NCBI GenBank assembly: GCA_019637225.1
Contig: JAHBWC010000041.1
Location: forward strand, 1-64,000
Direction: 5' to 3'
Source: Labilithrix sp.
Lineage (GTDB): Bacteria; Myxococcota_A; Polyangia; Polyangiales; Polyangiaceae
DNA length: 64,000 bases
A program made the position numbers and the translations under genes. The notes beneath the pieces are model-generated. The model had not been told where the DNA came from, searched no databases, and was given only the letters and a program-made list of their open reading frames with translations. Of this stretch, positions 33,661 through 42,204 are shown piece after piece. The first letter of the stretch is position 1. Every line of letters starts with the position of its first letter.

Positions 33661-34365
33661 CTACCCGCGCTGGCCGCAGGCGCGGTTGGCGGGCACGGCC
33701 TCGTGGATCTTCCCGGGCGGCGGGAGGTCCAAGCTGTTCATCAGCGCGACGAACGACTCGACCGTCATCTTCTGGCCGAGCCGCGGGTTGAGCCGCTTCT
33801 CCTCCCCCACCGTCGAGACGGTGAAGCCCCGGTAGTCGTGCGCCGGGTAGACCAGCGTGTCGTCGGGCAGCGAGAAGAGCTTGTCGTGAACCGAGCGCCA
33901 GAGCGTCGTCGCGTCGCCCTCCTGGAAGTCGGTGCGACCGCAGCCGCGCACGAGCAGCGCGTCCCCCGTGAGGACGCGGAGCGGCTCGCCCTCGCAGGCG
34001 ATCACGAAGCTCATGCATCCGTTCGTGTGTCCGGGCGTCGCGAGCGCCGTGATCGCCACGCCGCCCACGCCCGCGACGTAGCCGTCCTTCATCTCGACGT
34101 CGGCGCAGGGCGCCCCGCCCGCCGACGAGACGTGCGTCGTCGCCGACGTCCGCTCGCGGAGCTTGCCGGCTCCGGTCACGTGATCGGCGTGGACGTGGGT
34201 GTCGAAGACGCTGACGAGGCGACACCCGAGCTCGCCGATGAGCGCGAGGTCGCGCTCGACGTGCTCGACGACGGGGTCGACGAGCGCGGCCTCACCCGTC
34301 TTTTCGTCGGCGACGAGGTACGTGTACGTCGAGGACTCCTTGTCGAAGAGCTGTCGGAAGATCAT
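33661..34365 (-). CDS. Persulfide dioxygenase-like metallo-beta-lactamase-fold hydrolase (ETHE1 type)
   Basis: 234 aa. The metal motif is THVHADHVTG (H57, H59, D61, H62), then H113 in ATPGHTNGC, and a later His in YPAHDYRGF. The ETHE1-type start (MIFRQLFDKESSTYTYLV) and LLVRGCGRTDFQEGD are typical of the glutathione persulfide dioxygenases, which oxidise GSSH to sulfite. A generic glyoxalase-II-like hydrolase is the alternative. Its start overlaps the stop of the epimerase gene (34362-34365), so the two form an operon. Confidence 0.82.
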   Translation of the reverse strand: MIFRQLFDKESSTYTYLVADEKTGEAALVDPVVEHVERDLALIGELGCRLVSVFDTHVHADHVTGAGKLRERTSATTHVSSAGGAPCADVEMKDGYVAGVGGVAITALATPGHTNGCMSFVIACEGEPLRVLTGDALLVRGCGRTDFQEGDATTLWRSVHDKLFSLPDDTLVYPAHDYRGFTVSTVGEEKRLNPRLGQKMTVESFVALMNSLDLPPPGKIHEAVPANRACGQRG

Positions 34366-34805
34366 ACGGCCCCCGACGCCTCTTCCGGCTCCGCGTGCCC
34401 TTCGGACGGCTCGACGAGCTCGACGAGCACGCCGCCCGTGGCCTTGGGGTGGAGGAACGCCACCTTGTGACCGCGCGCGCCCGTCCGCGGCGTCTCGTCG
34501 ACGAGCGGCACCCCGAGCGCCTTCAGCGTCGCGAGCGCGGCCTCGATGCCCTCGACCTCGATGGCGATGTGGTGGAGCCCGGGTCCCTTCTTCTCCAGGA
34601 ACTTCACGAGCCCGTCGTTGCCCTTCGGAGAGATGAGCTCGAGGCTCGTCTCTCCAATCGGCAGGAGGGTCGCCTCCGTCTTCTGCGATGCGACGACCTC
34701 GCGCACCTCCGGCTCGAGCCCGAGCACCTGCTTGTACCTGGCGATGGCCTCGTCCGTGTCAGGGACGCAGATGGCCACGTGGTCGATCTTCTTGATCCTG
34801 AGCAT
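34362..34805 (-). CDS. mce: Methylmalonyl-CoA epimerase
   Basis: 147 aa, full family length. A vicinal-oxygen-chelate (glyoxalase) fold: KIDHVAICVPDTDEAIARY with the first metal His (H9 in DHVAI), then LELISPKGND, GLHHIAIEV with another His, and VAFLHPKATGGVLVELVEP with the last His/Glu. It interconverts (R)- and (S)-methylmalonyl-CoA in propionate metabolism. It is the first gene of a two-gene operon with the ETHE1-like protein. A general VOC-family enzyme is possible but the length and motif spacing fit Mce. Confidence 0.85.
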   Translation of the reverse strand: MLRIKKIDHVAICVPDTDEAIARYKQVLGLEPEVREVVASQKTEATLLPIGETSLELISPKGNDGLVKFLEKKGPGLHHIAIEVEGIEAALATLKALGVPLVDETPRTGARGHKVAFLHPKATGGVLVELVEPSEGHAEPEEASGAV

Positions 34806-34890
34806 GCGTCATCCTTGCCGCGCACCCGAGGCGCTCTGGAGAACGTAGCTCGATACTCCGCTCTCCGAGAGCATGCTAGAGTCCGCGGCC

Positions 34891-35529
34891 ATGAAGCGCC
34901 CCGCCGCTGTTTTCCTCGTCGCCGCCGGTTGTCTCCTCGCCCTGGTCTCCAGCACCGGGTGCAGCTCGAGCCTCGCGCAGCCCTTCGAAGGAATGAAGAG
35001 CCAGCCCGTCACGGTGCACCGCCTCCTCGACTTCGAGCAGCCGGCGGCGCAGGCCGGCGCCGCGCCGGGCGGAATCCAGCTCCCGCCGCAGATCCAGCAG
35101 TGGCTGAACGGCGCCGGCGCCCTCCTGCCGCCCGGGCTCATCCCGCCGGGCCTGCTCCCCGGCACGACCCCGCCGCCCGCCGAGAACGTGCAGCGCTTCT
35201 ACAACTTCCGCATCGTCGGGACGACGTCGGTGACCGACAACAAGACGCGCGAGGAGATCCTCGAGCTGTTCGGCAAGGAGTCGAACTTCCAGAACCCGCG
35301 TCAGTCGTGCATGTACGCCGAGTTCGGCTTCCAGATCGGGCAGCCGATGCCGGGCGGGACCGTCCAGGGCGCGCCGAACCCGAACGCGCCGGCGGACATC
35401 CTCGTCTCGCTCTCCTGCGAGACCGTCCAGATGTTCAACCACGGCTGGCCGTACGGCACGAAGACGGGCCTCACGCCCGAGGCGAGCCAGAAGATCCACG
35501 CCATCGTCCGCAAGACGTTCGGCGGCTGA
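34891..35529 (+). CDS. Lipoprotein of unknown function
   Basis: 212 aa from the ATG at 34891, just before a signal peptide (VFLVAAGCLLALVSSTGCSS, lipobox SSTGC). A Pro/Gly-rich middle (PPQIQQWLNGAGALLPPGLIPPGLLPG) is followed by a compact domain (VQRFYNFRIVGTTSVTDNKTREEILELFGKE) with two Cys. It ends KIHAIVRKTFGG. No known family is recognised. It is 48 bp upstream of plsB on the same strand, so co-transcription is possible. Confidence 0.65.
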   Translation: MKRPAAVFLVAAGCLLALVSSTGCSSSLAQPFEGMKSQPVTVHRLLDFEQPAAQAGAAPGGIQLPPQIQQWLNGAGALLPPGLIPPGLLPGTTPPPAENVQRFYNFRIVGTTSVTDNKTREEILELFGKESNFQNPRQSCMYAEFGFQIGQPMPGGTVQGAPNPNAPADILVSLSCETVQMFNHGWPYGTKTGLTPEASQKIHAIVRKTFGG

Positions 35530-35577
35530 GCATCTCACTCGAGCGCCGGGAGAGCGCCGGGGGACCGGAGGCCCGTC

Positions 35578-38361
35578 ATGGGAAGCGGTAGTCTCTCCTC
35601 GTACGAGCCGAATCCCGCGCTGGCGTGGATCTACAGCCGGTTCTTCGAGCACATCGAGGTCGACGAGGCGTGGGCGCGGCAGGTCCGCGAGGCCGAGGCG
35701 CGCGGCACCGTCGTCTACGTGCTCCGCAACCTCTCGTTCGTCGACTTCCTCGCGCTCGACTACCTGACGAAGAAAGAAGCGCTCCCGCGCGTCCGCTTCG
35801 CCAACGACCTCGGGCTCTGGGTGCTCGAGCCGGCGATGACCCGACGCGGGCTGCTCGCGTCGCTCCTTCCGCGGACCGAGGCCGACGACGTGGGGCGCCT
35901 CCGTCGCGCCCTCGACGAAGGCGCGTCGGCGGCCCTCTTCCTGAAGAGGCCGCCTTCGATCCTCGAGCCCCCCGCGCGGGTCCGGCGACGCGGAGGCGCG
36001 GCGCGCGCGATCCCGACGCGCGGCAAGACCGAGGGCGACACCTTCCTCCGCGCCGTGCTCGAGGCGCAGCGCGCGTCGAAGACCCCGATCCTGCTCGTCC
36101 CGCAGGTGTTCGTCTGGACGCGGAGCCCCGACGAACGAAAGCAGAACGTCGTCGACTCGCTCTTCGGACCGCGCGAGTGGCCGGGCAAGATCCGCACGGT
36201 GACGCAGTTCTTGATGAACTGGCGTTACGTCACCCTCCGCGCCGGCGAGCCGGTCGATCTACAGGAGTTCCTCGCGACCGAGGCGCGGCCCGACGACGGC
36301 GGCAGGAGCCCGGGCGACGACGTGCTCGTCCGCCGCCTCACGTACACGCTCCTCCGGCGCCTCGAGCGCGAGCGCCAGGCCGTCGTCGGGCCGACGAAGA
36401 AGCCGGCCGACCGCCTGCGCGACCAGGTCGTCCGCAGCCCTCGCCTGCAGAAGGTCATCCGCGACATGGCCGGCGAGGGCGAGACCGAGCGACGCGTGCT
36501 CGGCTGGCGCGCGCTGTCGATGGTCCGCGAGCTCGAGACCGAGGTCGACCCGAACGCGCTCCGCGCGATGGACGCGGCCTTCGACGCCACGGTCGCGCGC
36601 ATGTACAGCGCCTTCGAGATCGACCACGACGGCATCGAGCGGATCCGCGCGGCCTCGAAGGACGGAACGCTCGTCCTCTTGCCGAGCCACAAGTCGCACG
36701 TCGACTACATCATCCTCACGCACCTCTTCATGCACGCGAACATGCCCGTGCCGCTCGTCGCGGCGGGCGACAACCTCGCGTTCTTCCCGCTCGGGCCGAT
36801 CCTCCGGCGCGGCGGCGCGTTCTTCATCCGCCGGAGCTTCCGCGGCGACCGCCTCTACGGCGCGGTCGTCGACGCTTACATGCGCCGGCTCATCATCGAC
36901 GGCTGGCCGCTCGAGTTCTTCCTCGAAGGCGCGCGCTCGCGCACCGGCAAGCTCCTGCCGCCGAAGCTCGGCCTGCTCTCGATCGTGGTCGACGCCGTGC
37001 TCGGCGCCGCCGAGTCCGCCGGCGCCGGCCCCGCCCGAAAGGTCTACTTCTGCCCGATCTCGATCGGCTACGAGCGCGTCGTCGAGGAGCGCGAGTACGT
37101 CCGCGAGCTCAGCGGCGGCGAGAAGCGGAAGGAAGACGTGCGCGGCCTCGTGGCCGCCGCCGAGACCGCGCTCGGCCGCTACGGACGGCTCAACGTGCAG
37201 TTCGGCGAGCTGCTCACGATCGACGGCGTCATGTCCGAGCTCGGCGAGAGCCAGCGCGCGCTCACGCCCGCGCGGCGCCGCGCGCTCGTCACCCGCCTCG
37301 CCTACCGCGTGATGAACGAGATCAACCGCGTCACGGCGATCACGCCGAGCGCGCTGGTCTCCGCCGCGCTCCTCACGCACGGGCGCCGCGGCATCCCGCA
37401 CGCGGACCTCATCGCCGCCTGCGAGCGGCTCGCGCGGATCCTCCACGGGTACGACGCGCGGTTCACCCCCTCGCTCCTCGTGTCCGTCGACGCGGGCGGG
37501 CCGGCGCTCCCGCCCGCGCCTCCGCGGCACGACGGCCGCGCGAACGGGACGCCTCAGGCTGCGAAGCCCTTCCTCCGCCACGGCGCGATCCGCGAGGCGT
37601 GCGAGCTCCTCCACCGCGCCGGTCACGTCGAGACGCACCAGCCCGGGATCCCGGTGGGAGAGCGCCGGGAGCGCCCGCGTCCCGGACCGGAGGCCGTGTA
37701 CGTCGTCCCCGACGTCGCGCGCCTCTCGCTCGACATCGCGAAGAACCTGATGGTGCACTTCTTCGTGACGCGCGCGATGATCGCGACGCCGCTCCACGCG
37801 ATCGCTCCGCAGGGCGTCACGCGCGCGCTCCTTCGCGAGCGCGCGCAGGCGCTGTCGCGGCTCTTCAAGTACGAGTTCCAGTTCCGCGCCGACGCGACCT
37901 TCGAGACGATCTTCGCCGAGACGGTCGACGCGCTGCTCGCCGACGGCGAGATCGAGTCCGATCCGCCGGGACGCGCCGCGAGCCCCGACGCGTTCCTCCG
38001 CCTCGCGCCCGGCGGCGAGGGCCGCGAGCGGGCGCTCCTCCACGTCCGCATGATCCAGAGCTTCGTCGAGGGCTATCGCGTGGCGGCGCGAACCTGCGCC
38101 GCGCTCCTCAAGGGCCCGCTGGCGCCCAAGGACCTCGCAAAGCGCGCGATCGGCATCGGCGAGCGCATGTTCCTCGCCGGCGAGATCGCCTGCCGCGAGG
38201 CGGTCAGCCGACCCGTGATCGACAACGCGTTCCTCGCGTTCGTCGATCAGGGCTACCTCGGGCGGACCGACGGCAAGTACGCCCTCCCGGAGAGCTACGC
38301 CAGCGCCGACGCCGTCCGCGTCATCGAGGGACGCATCGCGAGCTACCTCGCGCCGCCCTGA
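35578..38361 (+). CDS. plsB: Glycerol-3-phosphate acyltransferase (PlsB type)
   Basis: 927 aa, longer than the ~807 of E. coli PlsB. The N-terminal domain has the family's RGTVVYVLRNLSFVDFLAL. The acyltransferase motifs follow: HKSHVDYI (H371-D376, HX4D), GAFFIRRSF, LEFFLEGARSRTGKLLPPK (block III) and VYFCPISIGYERV (block IV). It acylates sn-glycerol-3-phosphate at position 1 on the inner membrane, the first step of phospholipid synthesis. The extra length is partly an insert at ~120-200 and partly a long C-terminal region. A GGAGG ribosome site precedes the start. Confidence 0.93.
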   Translation: MGSGSLSSYEPNPALAWIYSRFFEHIEVDEAWARQVREAEARGTVVYVLRNLSFVDFLALDYLTKKEALPRVRFANDLGLWVLEPAMTRRGLLASLLPRTEADDVGRLRRALDEGASAALFLKRPPSILEPPARVRRRGGAARAIPTRGKTEGDTFLRAVLEAQRASKTPILLVPQVFVWTRSPDERKQNVVDSLFGPREWPGKIRTVTQFLMNWRYVTLRAGEPVDLQEFLATEARPDDGGRSPGDDVLVRRLTYTLLRRLERERQAVVGPTKKPADRLRDQVVRSPRLQKVIRDMAGEGETERRVLGWRALSMVRELETEVDPNALRAMDAAFDATVARMYSAFEIDHDGIERIRAASKDGTLVLLPSHKSHVDYIILTHLFMHANMPVPLVAAGDNLAFFPLGPILRRGGAFFIRRSFRGDRLYGAVVDAYMRRLIIDGWPLEFFLEGARSRTGKLLPPKLGLLSIVVDAVLGAAESAGAGPARKVYFCPISIGYERVVEEREYVRELSGGEKRKEDVRGLVAAAETALGRYGRLNVQFGELLTIDGVMSELGESQRALTPARRRALVTRLAYRVMNEINRVTAITPSALVSAALLTHGRRGIPHADLIAACERLARILHGYDARFTPSLLVSVDAGGPALPPAPPRHDGRANGTPQAAKPFLRHGAIREACELLHRAGHVETHQPGIPVGERRERPRPGPEAVYVVPDVARLSLDIAKNLMVHFFVTRAMIATPLHAIAPQGVTRALLRERAQALSRLFKYEFQFRADATFETIFAETVDALLADGEIESDPPGRAASPDAFLRLAPGGEGRERALLHVRMIQSFVEGYRVAARTCAALLKGPLAPKDLAKRAIGIGERMFLAGEIACREAVSRPVIDNAFLAFVDQGYLGRTDGKYALPESYASADAVRVIEGRIASYLAPP

Positions 38362-38395
38362 CGCGCTCGACGCGCTCGCCGCGCGGCCGGCGTCG

Positions 38396-38632
38396 CTACG
38401 CCGTCTTGCGTGCGTCGCGGACGATCGCGTCGAGCTCGTCGACGAGGCTGGCGGCCATCGCGCGGACGATGCGGGTCGAGTGAGCGCCGTTGGCGCCGCC
38501 CATCCCCGCGGCGGTGGACGAGGTGTCCTCGAGGAGCTCCTCGACCTCGCGAGCGAGACGGAGCGCGCGCGCCAGCGCCGGTTCGTCTTCTTCTGTGCGG
38601 CTGTAGACGAGCTGAGGTCCCTCGAGCGCCAT
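38396..38632 (-). CDS. Small conserved-looking protein of unknown function
   Basis: 78 aa. The ATG at 38632 is preceded at 4 bp by GGAGG, a strong ribosome site. The protein is helical and charged (LARALRLAREVEELLEDTSS; STRIVRAMAASLVDELDAIVRDARKTA) with no signal or membrane segment. It is convergent with plsB (34 bp between ends). No family is recognised; a small cytoplasmic helical protein is all that can be said. Confidence 0.5.
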   Translation of the reverse strand: MALEGPQLVYSRTEEDEPALARALRLAREVEELLEDTSSTAAGMGGANGAHSTRIVRAMAASLVDELDAIVRDARKTA

Positions 38633-38881
38633 GACTCCCTCCGTTCCGCGGCCGGCTCGCGTCGAACGAGCCTCGCGGGCGACGGTCTACCCCCATCCGC
38701 CCCTCGTGCAACCCGCGATGAGGCTGTTCGGACCGATTTCGCGCGCCGCGCGTCCCCTTCGCGCCCGCGGAGGCACCGCGCCCAGGGGGCGGCCCGACGC
38801 GGGCCGTGTGGCCGAGCTCACCGGCGCGGCGAGATCGCGATGAGTTTCGGGGTGTCGGGCGTTTTCGGGTAGAACCTCATC

Positions 38882-39778
38882 GTGAGCTCTCGACGCATCC
38901 TCGGGCTCGCGGCGGCCCTCCTCCTCGCCGGCGGGTGCGCGCGGGCGCCCTCCCCGCTGGCACCGCAGTTCGCGGGCTCGATCGGGATGCCGCACCGAGG
39001 CGTCCTGACGGCGTCCACCGAGCTGCCCGCCGAAGGCGAAGGTTACAAGTGGCTCCGCCAGGACGATCGCCACCACGGGCTCCCGCGCTTCGTGAAGGCG
39101 ATCGAGCGCGCCGCGGGCACCGTCGCGCGCGAGCGGCCGGGCGCCGTCCTCGGCGTCGGCGACCTCTCCACACGTACCGGCGGCCAGCTCCTGCCCCACC
39201 TCTCGCACAGGACAGGGCGCGACGCCGACCTCCTCCTCTACGTGACGACGCTCGACGGCGCCCCCGTCGAGAGCCCCGGGTTCATCCACGTCGGCAACGA
39301 CGGCCTCGCGTGGGACGACAAGGGCAAGCGGTTCCTCCGCTTCGACGTCGAGCGGACCTGGCTCCTCGTCAAGACGCTGGTCGAGGATCCCGACGCGCGC
39401 ATCCAGTGGATCTTCGCCCACCGCAACGTCGAGGCGTTGCTCGTCGAGTGGGCGCGCGCCCGCGGCGAGCACGGCGACACGATCGTGCGCGCGATGGACG
39501 TGATGCTCCAGCCCCGTCCGGGCGGCCCGCACGACGACCACGTCCACATCCGCACGGCGTGCTCTCCCGCGGAGCTCGTGGCGGGCTGCGAGCACACGGG
39601 CCCCTCCCGGCCGTGGATCGAGGCGCTCGACCGGAGCGCGCGCGACGCCTCGTCGGACTGGGAGCTCGTCGACGCCCTCTTCCGGCCCTTCGGCGCCACG
39701 CAAGCCGCCCACGAGACGACGGTGAGCGTCGCTCCTCCTCCCCCGACCGCCGATGCGAGCACCCCAGCGCTCCGCTGA
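38882..39778 (+). CDS. MepA-like murein endopeptidase lipoprotein
   Basis: 298 aa, GTG start. The signal peptide ends in a lipobox (LLLAGGC). The LAS-peptidase zinc site of MepA (M74) is matched: SHRTGRDADL (H109, D116) and the final DDHVHIR His; GVGDLSTRTGGQLLPHLSHRTG is the family's core. WIFAHRNVEALLVEWA follows. MepA cuts D-Ala-meso-DAP cross-links in peptidoglycan. A ~60-residue Ser/Pro-rich end follows the catalytic domain. It overlaps the next methyltransferase gene by 26 bp. Confidence 0.85.
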   Translation: MSSRRILGLAAALLLAGGCARAPSPLAPQFAGSIGMPHRGVLTASTELPAEGEGYKWLRQDDRHHGLPRFVKAIERAAGTVARERPGAVLGVGDLSTRTGGQLLPHLSHRTGRDADLLLYVTTLDGAPVESPGFIHVGNDGLAWDDKGKRFLRFDVERTWLLVKTLVEDPDARIQWIFAHRNVEALLVEWARARGEHGDTIVRAMDVMLQPRPGGPHDDHVHIRTACSPAELVAGCEHTGPSRPWIEALDRSARDASSDWELVDALFRPFGATQAAHETTVSVAPPPPTADASTPALR

Positions 39779-40679
39779 GGCGCGCGCGCCGCGTCCCGCC
39801 AACCTGCTCGTCCACGGCGACGCCAAGGACCTCGGCGCCTTCGTCGCCGCCGGCAGCGCCGACCTCGCCTACCTCGATCCGCCCTTCAAGGTGGAGAAGG
39901 CGTTCGGGGCGCGCTTGACCCGCGGCGCGTCGCGCGCGCGCGGGCCGATCGCCTACGACGACACGTGGCCGTCGCTCGAGGCCTACCTCGCGTGGCTCGA
40001 GGAGCGCCTCGCCGTCGTCCGTGAAGCGCTCTCGCCGCGAGGGACGATGTGGCTCCACCTCGATCAGCGCGCCGTCCACGAGGCGAAGGGCGTCTGCGAT
40101 CGCGTGTTCGGCGCGCGGCGCTTCCGGGGCGAGGTCGTGTGGGTGCCGGGCAACGGGAGCAAGAGCAAGACCGGCCCCGGCATGAGCCACCAGACGCTCC
40201 TGCTCTACGCGCGCGGGCCCGATCCGATCTGGAACGGCAAGGACCCTTCCCTCCGTGCGCCCTTCGCGGCGACGAGCCTCGACTTCCACTTCAAGAGCGT
40301 CGACGCCGACGGACGGCGGTACCGCGATCGCGTCGTCGGCGACAAGACCTACCGCTACTACGCCGACGAGGGGCGCGCGCTCGGGAGCGTGTGGACCGAC
40401 TGCCCGTCGATGGCCGCGAACACGCCGCTCCGCGCGGAGACGACGGGCTACCCGACGCAGAAGCCGCTGAAGCTCCTCGATCGCATCGTCCGCGCGACGA
40501 GCGACATCGGCTCGCTCGTCGTCGATCCGTTCTGCGGCTCGGGGACGACGCTGGTGGCCGCGGCGGCGATCGATCGCCGCTTTGCCGGCTGTGACGTCGG
40601 CGAGCTCGCGATCCAGACCTCGCAGCGCCGCCTCGACGCCGGCGGAATCGCGTACCGCGCGCGCCGAGCGACGCCGTGA
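39753..40679 (+). CDS. Orphan site-specific DNA methyltransferase (amino-group, beta-type)
   Basis: 308 aa. The catalytic motif is DPPF (residues 42-45, YLDPPFKVEKAF) near the N-terminus and the AdoMet motif DPFCGSGTTLVAAAAIDR near the C-terminus. That order (IV before I) marks the beta class of N6-adenine/N4-cytosine methyltransferases. YPTQKPLKLLDRIVRAT is also typical. DPPF rather than SPP(Y/W) favours N6-adenine, but target base is not certain. No restriction endonuclease gene is adjacent, so it is an orphan enzyme, possibly regulatory. The start lies inside the mepA-like gene. Confidence 0.85.
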   Translation: MRAPQRSAEARAPRPANLLVHGDAKDLGAFVAAGSADLAYLDPPFKVEKAFGARLTRGASRARGPIAYDDTWPSLEAYLAWLEERLAVVREALSPRGTMWLHLDQRAVHEAKGVCDRVFGARRFRGEVVWVPGNGSKSKTGPGMSHQTLLLYARGPDPIWNGKDPSLRAPFAATSLDFHFKSVDADGRRYRDRVVGDKTYRYYADEGRALGSVWTDCPSMAANTPLRAETTGYPTQKPLKLLDRIVRATSDIGSLVVDPFCGSGTTLVAAAAIDRRFAGCDVGELAIQTSQRRLDAGGIAYRARRATP

Positions 40680-40786
40680 CGATCGGTCGACGCAAAGGAG
40701 GCTCGACCGAAGGGACGTCGGGCGAGCAGGCCGGCGCCGAGGAGGATCCGGCGGAGGCGCGTGGGCCGTGCGACACTGGCCCGGCG

Positions 40787-41365
40787 ATGTCCGACGCGCC
40801 TCCTCCTCAGCTGTTCCCGCTCTTTCTTCGCCTCGCGGGCAAGGACGTCCTCGTCGTCGGCGCGGGCGCAGTCGCCGAGCGCAAGATCCAGGACCTCGTC
40901 GAGAGCGGCGCCGCCGTGCGGGTGGTCGCGCTCACGGCGACCGCCGCCGTGGAGAGGCTCGCGGCGGACGGCGCGATCGCGCTCTCGCGCCGCGCGTTCG
41001 ACGAGTCCGACGTCGACGGGGCGTGGCTCGTCGTCGCCGCCACGACCGATCCGGCGGTGCAGGCACGCGCGTGCTCCCGCGCCGCAGCGGGGCGCGTGCT
41101 CGCGCTCGCCGTCGACGATCCGCCGAACGGCTCCGCCTACTCCGCGAGCGTCATCCGCCGTGGCCCCTTCACGATCGCGATCTCGTCGTCGGGAGAGGCC
41201 CCCGCCCTGTCGCGCCTTCTCCGCGAGGTGCTCGAGCAAGCGCTCCCGGCGGACGACTGGATCGAGGCCGCGCGCGCGCTCCGCGAGCGCTGGCGCCGCG
41301 ACGGCGCCCCGATGGCCTCGCGCTTCGCCGACCTCGTGCGCGCCTTCAAGGCGCGGGCCGACTGA
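40787..41365 (+). CDS. Precorrin-2 dehydrogenase / siroheme-synthase N-terminal domain protein
   Basis: 192 aa from the ATG at 40787; an in-frame ATG at 40676 would add a low-complexity, non-family extension. The NAD-binding motif is VVGAGAVAERKIQDLVESGAAVRVVA, the start typical of CysG-B/Met8/SirC. WLVVAATTDPAVQARACSRA and YSASVIRRGPFTIAISSSGEAPALSRLLREVLE complete the fold. It oxidises precorrin-2 to sirohydrochlorin for siroheme. With the uroporphyrinogen methyltransferase at 42205 it supplies the cofactor for the sulfite reductase at 46100. Whether it also chelates iron is not known. Confidence 0.88.
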   Translation: MSDAPPPQLFPLFLRLAGKDVLVVGAGAVAERKIQDLVESGAAVRVVALTATAAVERLAADGAIALSRRAFDESDVDGAWLVVAATTDPAVQARACSRAAAGRVLALAVDDPPNGSAYSASVIRRGPFTIAISSSGEAPALSRLLREVLEQALPADDWIEAARALRERWRRDGAPMASRFADLVRAFKARAD

Positions 41366-41374
41366 CCGCGCCTT

Positions 41375-41429
41375 CTCGAGGGGGTTCACCCCTCGAGCTC
41401 CCCGAATCGTCCAACTCTCGGACGGCTCG
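41375..41429 (-). repeat. Double-hairpin intergenic element, copy 2
   Basis: Read on the minus strand it starts directly after the stop of the 41430-42044 gene: CGAGCCGTCCGAGAGTTGGA, then CGATTCGGGGAG. Hairpin 1 is CGTCCGA-GAG-TTGGACG with one G-U pair. Hairpin 2 is CTCGAGGGG-TGAAC-CCCCTCGAG (41375-41397). It matches copy 1 (22653-22718) apart from loops and two or three bases. It also lies between convergent genes. Confidence 0.8.
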
Positions 41430-42044
41430 TCACTCCTCGAAGAGCGAGACGCGCCAGAACTGCTGCTTGCCGTCCTTCGACTTGACCTCGACGTAGTACG
41501 GCTGGTCCCTGCGGAGCGGGATCGACACGCCCGGCTGCGTGATGTCGACCGGCGCCGAGCCGTCCGTCTCGACGAGCACCTTCACGTTGCCCGCGTACTG
41601 GACGAAGAACGACTTGGTCGACGCGTCGGCGATCGTGAAGGTGACGAAGTCGCTCTCGCCGCCGTCGACGATGTCCGTACGGATGACGCCGCAGCGGGTG
41701 GGCCGGAGCGGGTTGGCCTCCTCGCGGGTGTCGTTCGGCTCCTCCTCGAGCTCACCGCCGACGACGCACGGGATGCCGCCCTCGAAGTCTTCACCGCCGT
41801 CGAGGACGTTCGGCGCCCCGGCGTCGTAGAGCTTCGCGTCGGTGCCGGTGTCCGCCGGGCCGGTGTCGCGCGGGTTGCCGGCGTCGACCTCGCCGCCGCT
41901 GTCCCTCTCGCCGGCGCCCGTGTCCGTGCCGGCGTCCGTCTGGACGACGTCCTGATCGTCGGAGCCACCGCAGGCGGCCCAGACTGCGGCAGCCGAGACG
42001 ACGGAGATCGTGAAGAGGACGCGAGCGAGCTGACCCTTACGCAT
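41430..42044 (-). CDS. Lipoprotein with PPC-like C-terminal domain
   Basis: 204 aa. The signal ends AAAVWAACGGS. Residues ~28-80 are Asp/Thr/Gly-rich. The second half opens with EEEPNDTREEANPL and continues GGESDFVTFTIADAS and YYVEVKSKDGKQQFWRVSLF. E-EPN(D/N)T followed by D-D-F-x-F is the pattern of bacterial pre-peptidase C-terminal (PPC) domains, usually found on secreted enzymes. Here it is the only folded part, so it is probably a surface protein rather than a protease. Single gene; the repeat element follows its stop. Confidence 0.7.
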   Translation of the reverse strand: MRKGQLARVLFTISVVSAAAVWAACGGSDDQDVVQTDAGTDTGAGERDSGGEVDAGNPRDTGPADTGTDAKLYDAGAPNVLDGGEDFEGGIPCVVGGELEEEPNDTREEANPLRPTRCGVIRTDIVDGGESDFVTFTIADASTKSFFVQYAGNVKVLVETDGSAPVDITQPGVSIPLRRDQPYYVEVKSKDGKQQFWRVSLFEE

Positions 42045-42204
42045 GAAACGAAGGATTGCACGAGACGGGCCCGTTGGCCCAGTCTCCTCGACACGCCCTT
42101 TTCTCGGGCGATTCGACGGCCGCTCCTCGAGGTCGGTCGCGCGGCCGGAGGCTGAGCCGCGTCACCGGCGATCCACGCACCCGCCCCGATGCGGTCTCGA
42201 GCCA

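Noticed and set aside
40676-40786. Longer start for the siroheme dehydrogenase
   Set aside because: The extra 37 residues are low-complexity and overlap the methyltransferase end; the NAD-binding fold begins shortly after the ATG at 40787.
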